Part shown: one piece after another, positions 42,991 through 52,613 of the stretch | How positions within the stretch are numbered: the first letter of the stretch is position 1 | Layout: every line of letters begins with the position of its first letter | From: Methanosarcina horonobensis HB-1 = JCM 15518 | Lineage (GTDB): Archaea; Halobacteriota; Methanosarcinia; Methanosarcinales; Methanosarcinaceae | Assembly (NCBI RefSeq): GCF_000970285.1 | Contig: NZ_CP009516.1 | Span: 2,955,036 to 3,019,035 of the forward strand | Direction: 5' to 3' | Length of the DNA stretch: 64,000 nucleotides | The notes under the pieces: generated by a model | Seen by the model: only the letters and a program-made list of their open reading frames with translations | Told to the model about the DNA's origin: nothing | Database searches by the model: none | Translations under genes and position numbers: made by a program

Positions 42991-45900
42991 TTATTCTGCG
43001 CCGAAGCTAATTACAAATTCAGTACCATTATCTCTTTTAAGTTCAACCTGACCGTCTAACTGTTCTACCAGGATATTTACAAGCTGCACACCAAGAGTCT
43101 CCGTATTCTCTAAGTTTATTTCCTTGGGAATACCAATCCCATTATCTGAAATAATTAAGGTATATCTTTTACCTTTTTTGAAAAGCTCCCCTCTGGTATC
43201 CGGCTCACTGATAGCTTCTTCACTAAAGAGTTTAATCTGGATTTCTCCTGTTCTTTTATCTGGAAATGCATACTTTAAGGAATTGGAAACAAGTTCGTTA
43301 ATAATCATTCCTAACGGAACTGCAATATCCGTATCAAAGAAGATGTTTTCTTCAACATCCAAATTTAAGCTGATATCGAGATTGCCAAGTTTGTAAGTCT
43401 GGAAAAGGTTTTCAACAAGCCTTTTCAGGTATGGTGAGAAATTTAGTTTATCGGTTCCTCTACCTTCGTGCAGCTCTTTGTGGATAAACGCAATTGACAT
43501 TACTCTATCCTGACTCTCCCTGAAAGCGTTAAGAACTTCCAGATCCTCAGCAGATCCTCTGCTTCTGAACTTTTCAGCCTGTAAGTCAAGAAGCGAAGAG
43601 ATCACTTGGAGATTATTTTTGATTCTGTGATGTATTTCTTTTTTTCTGGCTTCTTCGGCTTTTGCCAGTAGTCTTTCCGCATTTATTTGCTCAGTAATAT
43701 CTCTTGCAATAGCTGAGATAGCCATTAGCTTTCCAGAAGCGTCAAAAACCGGAGAATAAGTTATTGAAACATTTATTATTGTGCCATCCTTTTTTTGCCG
43801 TAAAGTTTTGTAATGCTGGATTTTTTCTCCCTGTTTTACTCGCTCAATTATCTTATTTATTTCTCCTTTAACACTTTCTGGTTCAAGGATTGAGACATTT
43901 TTCCCCAGAGTTTCTTCAGCTGAATAACCGTAAATATCCTCTGCCGTTTTATTCCAGCTGGTAATATTACCATCGAGAGACTCTGTTACAATAGCATCAT
44001 TTGACGATTCCACAGCATCCGCTAATATCCTAATTTTCTCTTCTGCTTTCTTACGCTCAGTTATGTCCTGCGTTGTTCCTTTTATTCTAATAGGAGTATT
44101 TTTATCATCAATGACAACCTCTGCCTGTACGTGGATTACGCGGTTTTCCCCATTGTCTAAAACAATCCTATTATCAATGCTGTAAGATTTCCCGTTTAAA
44201 GCTTGTTTAACCGACTCATCCACATAGCATCGATCTTCAGGATGTATGTAATTTAAAAATTCGCCATAAGCTGGAGGTAACTCTTGAGGGTTTAGTCCAA
44301 AAATTCTATAAAGCTCATTAGACCACCATATTTTACCGGTTATAAGATTCCAATCCCAATTTCCAATATGAGCGATTTTTTGGGCTTCAGAAAGACTTTT
44401 TTCACTTTCCTTCAATGAGTTGTATGATTTCTCAAGTTCTGCTGTACGCTCTTCGACTAGTTTTTCTAAACTATCATGTGCTTTTTTTAGAGCTTCTTCT
44501 GCCTGTCTGCGCTCGGTGATGTCCCTCGCTGCTCCTATCAATCCTATGATGTTGCCCTGTCCATCATAGTACGGTGCTTTTACGGTCTGGAGGATGCGCC
44601 ATCCATGTGATGTAAATATTCTCTCCTCTAAGGTTGTCCCTTTTCCAGCCTCCATGACTCGTTTGTCACCCTCTGCTAGCTTCCTGGCTATCTCAGGAGG
44701 GTGAAAATCGGCAACGGTCTTATTGAGGACCTCTTCAGGGGATTTGCCAATAAGCCTATAGTAAGCGGGGTTTGCCAGGATCATCCGGGCTTCTCTATCC
44801 TTGACGAAGATGGCGTCTGAGACGTTCTCCATGATGTCTCGGAGAAAAGCCTCGCTCTCCCGGACCTCGTTCTCGATGCGACGCAGCTTCATAATCTTGT
44901 GAAGCTCATTAGCCACCAGTTGGAGCTGCATGACATCGCGGTCGTCGTACTCATCCACCTTGTTGCCCACACCGAAGATGATCCTCACCTTGCCGTTCTC
45001 TATGACCGGCACGCTCATGAATCGCTTCACTGCAGCGTGTCCGGCCGGCAGCCCTTTTTGGTTCGGTGAGGAAGGAAAGTCATTGTAGACCACCGGCCGC
45101 TTTAGCCGGACGCAATCGACCCAGTTACCTGCCTTTTCAATAGGGTAGTGCCCTTCGTTCCCTGCCGTGCATGATCTCAATGCTTCCTGGTTCCAGGTGG
45201 TGAGGATGATCTCTTTCTCGTCTTCGGAGACGAGGTGGAAGAAGCCGATCATGCTATCAGTTACCTTGACGGCTTGATTGAGTGCGAAATCGTAGAGTTC
45301 GCGGTCTGATAGGTTCGATGATCGGGTATAGAGCTCGTATAAGCCGGTAGCTCGCGCCAGTTCGTTGCTTAGCTGGTGCTCCGCCTGCCTGCGCTCAGTT
45401 ATATCCTGGGTTATACCAAAACCGTTTACGACAGCTCCATCTTTGTCAAGCTCAAGATATGCTTTTTCACGTACCCACTTGATCTTACCGTCTACGATAA
45501 TGCGGTGCTCGATGTCGTATGGCTTACCCTTTAGCCCTTCCTCCCATTCTTTATTGACATATTCCCTATCATCTGGATGAACTGTTGAAAGAAAAGTCTC
45601 ATAGGTCAAAGGAGTACCCTTTGGAATGCCGAAGATACGATGATTTTCATCGGACCATGTTAATTCGTTTTTATGCGCATTCAGACGCCAGCTTCCTACA
45701 TTTCCCACGGCCTGGGCACGGTCTAAATCATCAACCAGAGTATTGCGTTCCTCCAGGGACTGGGCTAACTTGATATTACTGTGGCTTAGCTGTGAGAGCA
45801 TATTGGCAAGTTTCATGAAGAAGGACATGCTATTTTCGACAGTTTCTCTGCTCAGCCGTGGAACTTTTTCCAGAGCTGCTATGTACTTTTCCTCATTAAA

Positions 45901-46503
45901 TCCATATTTTCTAGCCTGTGTTCGGAAGAGTTCATAGTCCACAGGCTCGTCGTCAAAAAAGAACTGACCTGAGAAGATATTGCCGATGTGATGGCCATCA
46001 ACAATGATAGGGGTTACTATGTCCCACATGTTGTTTTTGCACCTGTAGAGCTTAAACTCTCCAGGAGGAACGCCTGCGGACAGCTTTGTATCACTTTCCA
46101 CACAGTGCTTGCAGGTTTCGGGGTGAACCCTATGGAACTTTGTGCAGATATCCTGCCATCCAACACCTATCAGAACATTGCCTTTGAGATCAAGTAAGGC
46201 CATGGTAATGTGAGCAAATTTATAAAAGTCATCTATGATGGACTGGACTGCCTGAATATCAATGATCTCTGCCAGCTCAAGGTTTTCTGCCTTCCTGGAA
46301 GTTGAGAGGTTATTCTCCAGCTTCAGCCCAAAATGTTGCTCATTCTGGCCCGATTCTTCCTCAGCCCTTTTGTGCTTGGTGATATCCCGGTTCAGTGCCA
46401 TATTCTCGGCACGCAAGTCTTGATTAGCCTTTTCCAATTCAGCGATCCGTTTTTGCATTTGGATCTCCAGTTCATCCTTCTCTGGAAGGTTAGAAGCTCC
46501 CAT
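42991..46503 (-). CDS. PocR/PAS/GAF multi-sensor histidine kinase
   Basis: 1,170 residues, soluble. Order: an N-terminal coiled coil (to about 60); a PocR-type ligand domain (about 75-250, with CxxC-like 'HPETCKHCVESD' and 'HIGNIFSGQFFFDD'); PAS (260-380); GAF (395-545); PAS (550-670, ending 'IGAARDITERRQAEEALKKA'); coiled coil; two more PAS domains; a HisKA_2-type dimerisation helix with phosphoacceptor in EIHHRIKNNLQVISSLLD; and a HATPase domain ('LIISDNGIGIPKEINLENTE'). It probably signals to a separate response regulator. Bases 44515-45400 (GAF and following PAS) are clearly more GC-rich than the rest, suggesting domain shuffling. GGGGAATT precedes the ATG. Direct repeats flank it. Confidence 0.9.
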   Translation of the reverse strand: MGASNLPEKDELEIQMQKRIAELEKANQDLRAENMALNRDITKHKRAEEESGQNEQHFGLKLENNLSTSRKAENLELAEIIDIQAVQSIIDDFYKFAHITMALLDLKGNVLIGVGWQDICTKFHRVHPETCKHCVESDTKLSAGVPPGEFKLYRCKNNMWDIVTPIIVDGHHIGNIFSGQFFFDDEPVDYELFRTQARKYGFNEEKYIAALEKVPRLSRETVENSMSFFMKLANMLSQLSHSNIKLAQSLEERNTLVDDLDRAQAVGNVGSWRLNAHKNELTWSDENHRIFGIPKGTPLTYETFLSTVHPDDREYVNKEWEEGLKGKPYDIEHRIIVDGKIKWVREKAYLELDKDGAVVNGFGITQDITERRQAEHQLSNELARATGLYELYTRSSNLSDRELYDFALNQAVKVTDSMIGFFHLVSEDEKEIILTTWNQEALRSCTAGNEGHYPIEKAGNWVDCVRLKRPVVYNDFPSSPNQKGLPAGHAAVKRFMSVPVIENGKVRIIFGVGNKVDEYDDRDVMQLQLVANELHKIMKLRRIENEVRESEAFLRDIMENVSDAIFVKDREARMILANPAYYRLIGKSPEEVLNKTVADFHPPEIARKLAEGDKRVMEAGKGTTLEERIFTSHGWRILQTVKAPYYDGQGNIIGLIGAARDITERRQAEEALKKAHDSLEKLVEERTAELEKSYNSLKESEKSLSEAQKIAHIGNWDWNLITGKIWWSNELYRIFGLNPQELPPAYGEFLNYIHPEDRCYVDESVKQALNGKSYSIDNRIVLDNGENRVIHVQAEVVIDDKNTPIRIKGTTQDITERKKAEEKIRILADAVESSNDAIVTESLDGNITSWNKTAEDIYGYSAEETLGKNVSILEPESVKGEINKIIERVKQGEKIQHYKTLRQKKDGTIINVSITYSPVFDASGKLMAISAIARDITEQINAERLLAKAEEARKKEIHHRIKNNLQVISSLLDLQAEKFRSRGSAEDLEVLNAFRESQDRVMSIAFIHKELHEGRGTDKLNFSPYLKRLVENLFQTYKLGNLDISLNLDVEENIFFDTDIAVPLGMIINELVSNSLKYAFPDKRTGEIQIKLFSEEAISEPDTRGELFKKGKRYTLIISDNGIGIPKEINLENTETLGVQLVNILVEQLDGQVELKRDNGTEFVISFGAE

Positions 46504-46713
46504 AATTCCCCGATCCCTCTTTTAAAGCAGACATTAATACTTCCATTAAACATCTTTTTATCTGATCCTTTTGTTTAATAGAATTTGACATAAATGTGGT
46601 CTCAAGCAGATCTCTAATAATATCTTGCAAAGAGTTAATTCTTTACCTATTATTTATAAAATTGCTCTATAATATTATTTTACATCCTAAGAAGCCATCT
46701 GGATACGATTTTA
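46504..46713. other. Leader of the kinase gene
   Basis: AT-rich region upstream of the leftward kinase containing its promoter. No gene is seen. Confidence 0.4.
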
Positions 46714-46804
46714 AACTCACGTGAAACCTCTACACTCAATGAAAAACAGCTTCCTTACCTCTTTATTATGAAAAATTCAAGGCTTCACAGAGTCTTCGAC
46801 AGCG
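46714..46804. repeat. Imperfect direct repeat, right copy, flanking the PocR histidine kinase
   Basis: The partner of 42862-42948, in the same orientation. Confidence 0.75.
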
Positions 46805-46896
46805 TCGGTATTGAATGCAGGCATCTCTACAGGCAATCTAACGTCCAAATTAACGCTAACTGCCTATCGAAAAATGTCCGCAAATATCCTGAAGAA

Positions 46897-46975
46897 ATCA
46901 AATTAAGGGCGGCCACCCCATCCAAAAGGAGGGGTATTCTTCAGGCCTCCCGCCCGGTTAATCGGGAATAGTTCA
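46897..46975 (+). other. GC-rich hairpin region, possible IS605-type right-end relic
   Basis: AAATCAAATTAAGGGCGGCC starts like the terminator at 39238. CACCCC/GGGGT and CCCG/CGGG arms follow, and the segment ends GGGAATAGTTCATGAT. The last part resembles the right end after tnpB (GGCGGGTGGTTCAC at about 62296) and a similar relic at 54490. The identification is tentative. Confidence 0.35.
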
Positions 46976-47142
46976 TGATATCCTTTCACAAGGTTTTCAA
47001 AAAGAGGCAAGGGTTCACTTTATCCCCTACTTTAAGGGCTGGGTATTCGTACCTTTCTGCGCTCCCCTAGTAATAAAATAGCTTAATAGTTTAACAGTAT
47101 AGCTTTTTTTGTTGTTTTAAGCTTTCTGCCAACATCTCCGGC

Positions 47143-47535
47143 TTACCAGGGTTTGTGCCTCCATTCCCGCAATTCTATGGCCAGGCCATCAGGATCGGTA
47201 ATCTCGGCACGAATGGACACACCCAGATCTATCGGCCCCCAGGTAACGTAGACACCATGATCACGCAAGTAGTTGATAGCATCTTCCATCGATTTGACTT
47301 CCAGGGCCATCGCACGATAACCCACGGTCATCGAGGAGGGTGTAGGGGTGGGATTTTCCATATGCAGTAATTCAATGACGGTGTCGCCCAGTTGCAGGTA
47401 GGCGATCTCTTTCAGCGGTCCGGCCTTCACTGGCATCCTCGACACCAGCCGAAACTCCAGTATATCCTGGTAGAAAGCCATTGATCTGTCGAAATCACTC
47501 GGTAGAATCTCTACATGGTCAATACGTGTAAACAT
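47143..47535 (-). CDS. VOC (glyoxalase/dioxygenase superfamily) protein
   Basis: 130 residues with two beta-alpha-beta-beta-beta units. 'RIDHVEILPSDFDRSMAFYQ' opens the first, with the metal histidine in DHVE; 'MTVGYRAMALEVKSMEDAIN' opens the second; 'AEITDPDGLAIELREWRH' closes it with the metal Glu. Members are glyoxalase I, methylmalonyl-CoA epimerase, extradiol dioxygenases or resistance proteins; this one cannot be assigned further. ATG 47535 is preceded by GGAGG-like sequence. Confidence 0.85.
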   Translation of the reverse strand: MFTRIDHVEILPSDFDRSMAFYQDILEFRLVSRMPVKAGPLKEIAYLQLGDTVIELLHMENPTPTPSSMTVGYRAMALEVKSMEDAINYLRDHGVYVTWGPIDLGVSIRAEITDPDGLAIELREWRHKPW

Positions 47536-47799
47536 TGCTTATTCCTCCATTTTATTCTTCTTTATTCTTCTAAGACTGACAGGTACCCTGGCAACGATTA
47601 TCATCCAGCATCTGTCCGAAATGAATTGTTAGCGAGTGCATTACTAAGTTATAGTAACTAGTGCTTAATGAAACCCAATTTAATAAGAAAACACCTGGGA
47701 TTATGTTATCTTTTTGAAGGTAAGAGAATTAGCCCATTACCTCATAAGTAAAAAGGAGAAACTGGATTTTGTTAAGCCTGAACATGAGATCGAGAGCAA

Positions 47800-48188
47800 G
47801 ATGAGAACAATGAATTTGAAGTCCTGTGCATGGGCCCGCTCGAAGTATTGCCTTCATATAAAAAAAAGGGATTGGCTCTTTACTAATGAACTGTTCCATT
47901 GAAAAAGCAAGGCAATTGGGATATAAAGCCATATTTCTTTTTGGTAATCCGGAATATTATAAAAGGTTCGGTTTTAGAAATACCAGAGAATATAACATTC
48001 AAACACCTTCCGGTGAAAACTTCGATGCTTTTATGGCATTAGAACTCTACAACGGGAGTCTAAAACAGGTATCCGGAAAATTTTTCGCATCAAGTTCTTT
48101 TGAGGTCACTGAGGAAGAACTTAAGAATTTTGAAAAGGAGTTTCCTCATAAAACCAAACATGTTACAGACACTCAATTATTTCATTGA
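47800..48188 (+). pseudogene. GNAT N-acetyltransferase, frameshifted
   Basis: Around 47815-47880 the frame reads EVLCMGPLEVLPSYKKKGLA, the acetyl-CoA-binding beta4-alpha3 of a GNAT protein. One base shift near 47882 then leads into 47886-48188: SIEKARQLGYKAIFLFGNPE, then 'YYKRFGFRNTREYNI' and a C-terminal extension ending KHVTDTQLFH. The N-terminal half before 47800 is unrecognisable. The last 100 codons are intact but lack the acyl-CoA loop if translated alone. Confidence 0.75.
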
Positions 48189-49043
48189 ATGTTCTCCTTG
48201 CTCTATTTATTTTGAATCTAACTCCTGAAGGGTTGGAGATATTGGGATAAAACACAAGAGTGCTTTGGCTTATCTGGAGAATAAGGCAAAGGAAAGAGGC
48301 TTGAGTTTTTAAGCTAGAAGTATAAGGAAAATAAGAGTTTTCCGAATTAATTAGTTGGTTTTATTTAATCTACTATAGATAGCAAGACACATATTTTAAG
48401 TGTTTTTATTCAGTTTTGTACAAAAATTGTTTTTTCGTTTCTTTCTCTTCATTCTTGAATATGATCTACACGGAAACTTTAAACTTTTTATTCATTAAAC
48501 CCCACAGCACCCAAAACTTTAATATAATATCACAAAAAGAAGGCGTATTAAGTCTCCTTTTCCAATGCTTCAATTTTCATCTCTTTTCTGAAATCACCAT
48601 CAGGGCACCCAATCCGTAACAAACTGGGCGAAATATGACATAACCTCTACAAAAGCGTACACTTTTTCACGTTACCTAATAACTAAAAACTTTGATGTGA
48701 GGGAGTGGGATTAGAAAATATAAATGTCTTTGTAAACTGATTAAATCCATCCTACGGCTAAGAGCCTATCATACAATCAAGCAGGACATAAGGCTGAATG
48801 TAGAAAATTGCAATTATAGGTTTGATATCAGCTGAAAAAACACTCAAAAAGTCTACAGATCTTTTTGGAGCAAAAATTTATAGGAGAAAGAAGACGTATT
48901 TAAACATATCAAACTATCAAAAAGAAGATTTTCTTATCTTTTGAAAAAGCTTGATAATTTCTAACAGGAGTTTTAATTCCAAAAAAGTTGGTTTGAGGTC
49001 TACTTTAGCTAAATACAGGAAATTTTGCCCTATTTGAGATTAT
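48189..49043. other. Long non-coding region with a short coding remnant
   Basis: A short open stretch at about 48242-48312 reads DIGIKHKSALAYLENKAKER and GLSF then stop, probably the 3' end of a lost gene of unknown family. TAAGAGCCTATC at 48768 matches similar phrases at 21303, 22998 and 37617. Nothing else is recognised in the rest. Confidence 0.35.
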
Positions 49044-49079
49044 TTTATTAAGTTTATTAAGTTTATTAAGTTTATTAAA
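49044..49079 (+). repeat. 9-bp tandem repeat upstream of a small gene
   Basis: TTTATTAAG occurs three times in tandem with a fourth unit TTTATTAAA. It ends 17 bases before the ATG of the next gene, overlapping where the core promoter or leader should be. Confidence 0.9.
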
Positions 49080-49096
49080 TCGTTGTGGGTGAAAAG

Positions 49097-49369
49097 ATGA
49101 CAAAAAAACAATTCGCAATCGCTTGTACCTTCTTACTCATAATAGCCCATATATTCAGGCGATGGAAACGTACGCAAAAATCTCTTATCTGGAAGGGATT
49201 TTTAAGCGAATCAATGTGGATAGAAGGTTATAGAGATCTATCGCTTTTCGAGAAATTGGTTTTTTGGGTGAATTATCCTTTCTCTTATGCTAGATTTTTG
49301 TCTGATGTTGTATGGTATCGTATTGATATATTGTATTTTATATATTCGAGAGCAAGATCCACTAAGTAA
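49097..49369 (+). CDS. Small membrane-associated protein of unknown function
   Basis: 90 residues, with an N-terminal hydrophobic segment (FAIACTFLLIIAHIF) followed by an aromatic and basic rest ('LFEKLVFWVNYPFSYARFLS'). No family is recognised. ATG 49097 has GGGTGA at good distance; a GTG at 49085 would add four codons. Directly upstream lies the 9-bp tandem repeat. Confidence 0.45.
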   Translation: MTKKQFAIACTFLLIIAHIFRRWKRTQKSLIWKGFLSESMWIEGYRDLSLFEKLVFWVNYPFSYARFLSDVVWYRIDILYFIYSRARSTK

Positions 49370-49411
49370 GGATTGAATTCCAAAAGATTTGAACTTCTCA
49401 AAGTATAATGT

Positions 49412-49441
49412 GCTTAGGGGGTTAAAGTCCCCTCAGTTTTT
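49412..49441 (+). terminator. Probable terminator after the small membrane-protein gene
   Basis: GGGG (49417-49420) and CCCC (49429-49432) form a short stem followed by TCAGTTTTT. The remaining spacer up to the NUDIX gene (49442-49725) shows no gene. Confidence 0.45.
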
Positions 49442-49725
49442 GCGGTGGTTGGACATGAGCAAAATCGATAAAAAAGATTTTCGATAAAAAAGATTTGATG
49501 GAGAAGATACTGTTTATTTAAAATATATTTTGAAGTTTTGATTTCCCAGGTTCCAGTAATTATTCCCTGCCTGCATTTCGCTATACATACTAAGTTGACC
49601 GCTTTTAACATCAGTATAATAAATTGTATACTTATACAGCTTCTTCTTTCATTTATATTCTGAAAACGTCTACGATAATTATAGTCTTATAAGTTTTCTC
49701 TCCAGACATCAAACTTTGTCGTCGT

Positions 49726-50244
49726 TTAAAACAGTGTAGTCTGCCTGTACCTTTTTTCCTTACCTGAGTCCTTTTCCTTCTGAGGGTAATTTAGAATACC
49801 TATGAGTCTATCAATAAAACCGATTTGTCCTTTTCGTATTTTCTTCTTAGCCAGCTCGATATCGAACCAGCCTGCTCTGTCGACCTCTGGATACTTCCGT
49901 ATTTTCCCGGAGTTTTTTGGCCACTTAAGCGTAAAGGTATTACTCACAATATTTGTTACATCCAGGTCTTTTTCAAGAGCCCATACGTGCACTATCTTGT
50001 TGCTGGATTGATTTAACTCTCCCAGATCAATAAAATTGCCATCAACCTCAAAACCTGTTTCTTCTTTAAATTCTCTTTTTGCTGTGTCCAGGGGGTTTTC
50101 ATGCTCTTCGGGTAGCCCTTTAGGTATTGACCATACTCCATAGTCTTTTTTTGACCAGACTGGTCCACCTGGATGAACCAGCATTACTTCGAGTTTTTCA
50201 TTCCTGAACCTGAATAAAAGAATGCCATTGCTATAAATACTCAT
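49726..50244 (-). CDS. NUDIX hydrolase
   Basis: 172 residues with a complete Nudix box spanning GLPEEHENPLDTAKREFKEE and TGFE (Gx5Ex7REUxEExGU). Other features are 'GILLFRFRNEKLEVMLVHPG' at the N-terminus and 'GVWSIPKG' just before the box. The closest layout is the group of single-domain hydrolases acting on (d)NTPs, Ap4A or ADP-ribose-like substrates; 'LVHPGGPVWSKKD' is characteristic of the Ap4A/AmpG-like branch. ATG 50244 follows GGGAGTGG. The substrate is not fixed. Confidence 0.87.
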   Translation of the reverse strand: MSIYSNGILLFRFRNEKLEVMLVHPGGPVWSKKDYGVWSIPKGLPEEHENPLDTAKREFKEETGFEVDGNFIDLGELNQSSNKIVHVWALEKDLDVTNIVSNTFTLKWPKNSGKIRKYPEVDRAGWFDIELAKKKIRKGQIGFIDRLIGILNYPQKEKDSGKEKRYRQTTLF

Positions 50245-50351
50245 TTTTCCACTCCCTCACCAAACTGCTCTGATCTTCCGGTTTCATAATAAACTTATAG
50301 GCGCTACTTTCTAAATGAAGCAGAACAGCCATTTAATAAGTTGTAAATAAC

Positions 50352-51104
50352 TTATTGCTGCCTGTGTTTTACAATATGAACTGCTCCAAGCACTGCTGCA
50401 AGCATCCAGAAAGAGCTCACGAAAGGAGCACTTTTTGATTCCGGAATAGAAGTTGAATTTTCTTCTTGTTTACTTGCCGCTTCTATATTGTCTAATATTC
50501 CGGTATTGTTTGTCTTATCATTTGTTTGGTTAATTGTACTCAATAATTCTTCTAGAGTAGTATTTTCGGCGGGTGTTGTCGCTTTCCCATCATCGGTTAG
50601 TGTATATTTGCCGCGATAAAAATCTGTAACTATGAAATGTTCGTGACCGATATCCTTTGTATTCGGATTAGTATCTTTTCTCAGATAGAGCAAAACTTTT
50701 TCACTGGCATTGAAGCTTGGATCGGCGTCTGTAGTCATGCTAAAATCTCCAATCGTCCCACCGGTGACTCTTACAATAAGCTCTCTGGATGATAACGGAT
50801 TTTTCAGGTATTCATCAACACTTATAACGATGTCAGTGTAAATAATGTCGTCAGGATATTCAATACTATAAAGTAATTTATGAGGTCGTTTTCCGTCTTC
50901 TGTATTCCATCTGGGTGGAAGTATTTCTTTAACTGTACCAATTACAATCGTATCAGAGTTATCTCTTATCTCCTCATGAGTGTATGGCACGAAGTCTATA
51001 CATATGTTAATGCCAATGGGTTCATTGTTACTGCTTAAAGCATTTAATGTCAGCAAAGAAAGAGCCAAAACCAAAAAAATGCCATATTTTGTAATGTTTC
51101 TCAT
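50352..51104 (-). CDS. Secreted, C-terminally anchored protein of unknown function
   Basis: 250 residues. There is an N-terminal signal peptide (FLVLALSLLTLNALSS), a beta-rich middle ('SDTIVIGTVKEILPPRWNTE', 'DIVISVDEYLKNPL', 'LIVRVTGGTIGDFSM') and a Ser/Glu/Asn-rich linker before a C-terminal membrane helix (FWMLAAVLGAVHIV) with a basic end. The layout is that of a Methanosarcina surface protein. The middle resembles proteins that monitor or bind cell-wall material, but no specific function is claimed. ATG 51104 is preceded by GAGGTGG. Confidence 0.6.
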   Translation of the reverse strand: MRNITKYGIFLVLALSLLTLNALSSNNEPIGINICIDFVPYTHEEIRDNSDTIVIGTVKEILPPRWNTEDGKRPHKLLYSIEYPDDIIYTDIVISVDEYLKNPLSSRELIVRVTGGTIGDFSMTTDADPSFNASEKVLLYLRKDTNPNTKDIGHEHFIVTDFYRGKYTLTDDGKATTPAENTTLEELLSTINQTNDKTNNTGILDNIEAASKQEENSTSIPESKSAPFVSSFWMLAAVLGAVHIVKHRQQ

Positions 51105-51528
51105 CGTACCACCTCGGGTATGGAGTCAAAATCAGGTTTGACTTCACACATTTGAAATTTTTAACTAACTTTAATAAATCTTTTCAAATCTTTACAATCT
51201 ATTCCTCAAATTGACTTTCTCATTTATTTTAAAAATTGATAATTATTCTTGAATCTTTGATTGTTTGAGACTCTGGACAGAAAGACTATATAGGAGCGTA
51301 TTTTCGCAAGTATAGTTCCATAATATGTCTAAAAATGAAGTATTAATGCAAACTAAATGCCAGTTAAATGCAGTAGAATTTGCAGCAAACTTGTGTCTTT
51401 TAGTAATAAAGAGTTATTGACTAATATCAAATATGTTTATTAAATCAGTGTATCATCTCAAGTAATGTAAAAAATAAGACTACCAGAACGAAAGCAGTGG
51501 GAATTGGATTCAAGGAGAGAGACCAAAT
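51105..51528. other. Divergent promoter region
   Basis: AT-rich spacer between the leftward secreted-protein gene and the rightward methyltransferase gene. Possible TATA-like elements occur, but no gene or repeat is seen. Confidence 0.4.
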
Positions 51529-52338
51529 ATGTCAGAAGTAAATTTTAACTCCAAGGCTTTTACGTATGCAAAAAACTCATTGGTTCAAAAGTCAGCTTCC
51601 GAAATCCTTCTGAACCTATTATCAATTCAACCGGGAGAAGATGTCCTCGATCTGGGCTGTGGTCCAGGTCATATCACGAAGAAAATCGCACAGATTACAG
51701 ACGGAAATGTAATGGGCATCGATATTTCTCCGGGCATGATAGAACAGGCGGTAAGCTCAAGTCAAGAGTTTACAAATTTAACCTATTCTGTGATGGATGC
51801 TGAAAATTTTGAGCTGCCTGTCAACTTTGATGTTATCGTCTGTAACTCGACTCTCCAGTGGTTTCAAAAGCCGGAAAAGGTACTAACTCGTTGTTTTAAT
51901 GCACTTAAGCCAGGTGGTAGAATAGGGGTACAGGCTCCAGCTACACAGTTGTATTGTCCGAACTTTGTTGAAGCGATAGAGAAAATCCGTATGCATCCAT
52001 ATACACGAGAGATATTTAAACATTTTGAAAACCCATGGTTTTTCCTCGAGAGCAGAGAGGAATATGAACAGCTATTCAGGAACTGTGGGTTTGATATCAT
52101 TTATAGTGAACTTCGAGACGAATCAAATCTCTTCTCTCTTGAACAGGTGTACAAGATTTATCAATCCGGAGCCGAAAACGGTTATTTAAATCAATCTTTT
52201 TACAAAGTAACTTTGACAGACGACTATATAAATATATTTCGTGAATTGGTCAAAGAGGCTATTAAAGAACAATCTGATAATTCGGGCATGATTGATTTAA
52301 AATTCAAAAGAATTTATATAACGGCTAAAAAACAATGA
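51529..52338 (+). CDS. Class I SAM methyltransferase, trans-aconitate-methyltransferase-like
   Basis: 269 residues. Motif I is VLDLGCGPGHITKKIA, followed by GIDISPGMIEQAVS (acidic ligand) and 'VIVCNSTLQWFQKPEKVLTR', the motif with the conserved tryptophan typical of the Tam/BioC-like group, then 'LKPGGRIGVQAPATQLYC'. GGAG lies at normal spacing before the ATG. The biological substrate is not known. Confidence 0.85.
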   Translation: MSEVNFNSKAFTYAKNSLVQKSASEILLNLLSIQPGEDVLDLGCGPGHITKKIAQITDGNVMGIDISPGMIEQAVSSSQEFTNLTYSVMDAENFELPVNFDVIVCNSTLQWFQKPEKVLTRCFNALKPGGRIGVQAPATQLYCPNFVEAIEKIRMHPYTREIFKHFENPWFFLESREEYEQLFRNCGFDIIYSELRDESNLFSLEQVYKIYQSGAENGYLNQSFYKVTLTDDYINIFRELVKEAIKEQSDNSGMIDLKFKRIYITAKKQ

Positions 52339-52613
52339 ATGCTAAAAAATGATGAATGCTAAAAATGAAAAATGTTAGAAGCAATAAATTCGATCAACCC
52401 TCTAGCCTCCAATATATAGGACTTATGCAGCTGAGATGAGAGGTCAGTAAAATTAAAACTTCTAGTTTCTAAATATAAATTAGCCGCAATATTTATTGTG
52501 CATTATTTTATATCTAAAATGTGCAAGTCTGTGAGTATTACTCCGAAATGCTGGACTCCGAAATGCTGGCGCAAACATATTTTGTTGCTTGCAACGTGCG
52601 TGCAATAAAAGTT
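52339..52613. other. Spacer with short direct repeats
   Basis: Just after the methyltransferase stop, AATGCTAAAAAATGATGAATG iterates ATGAATGCTAAAAA-like units. At 52548-52570, CCGAAATGCTGG occurs twice in tandem. No gene is seen. Confidence 0.5.
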
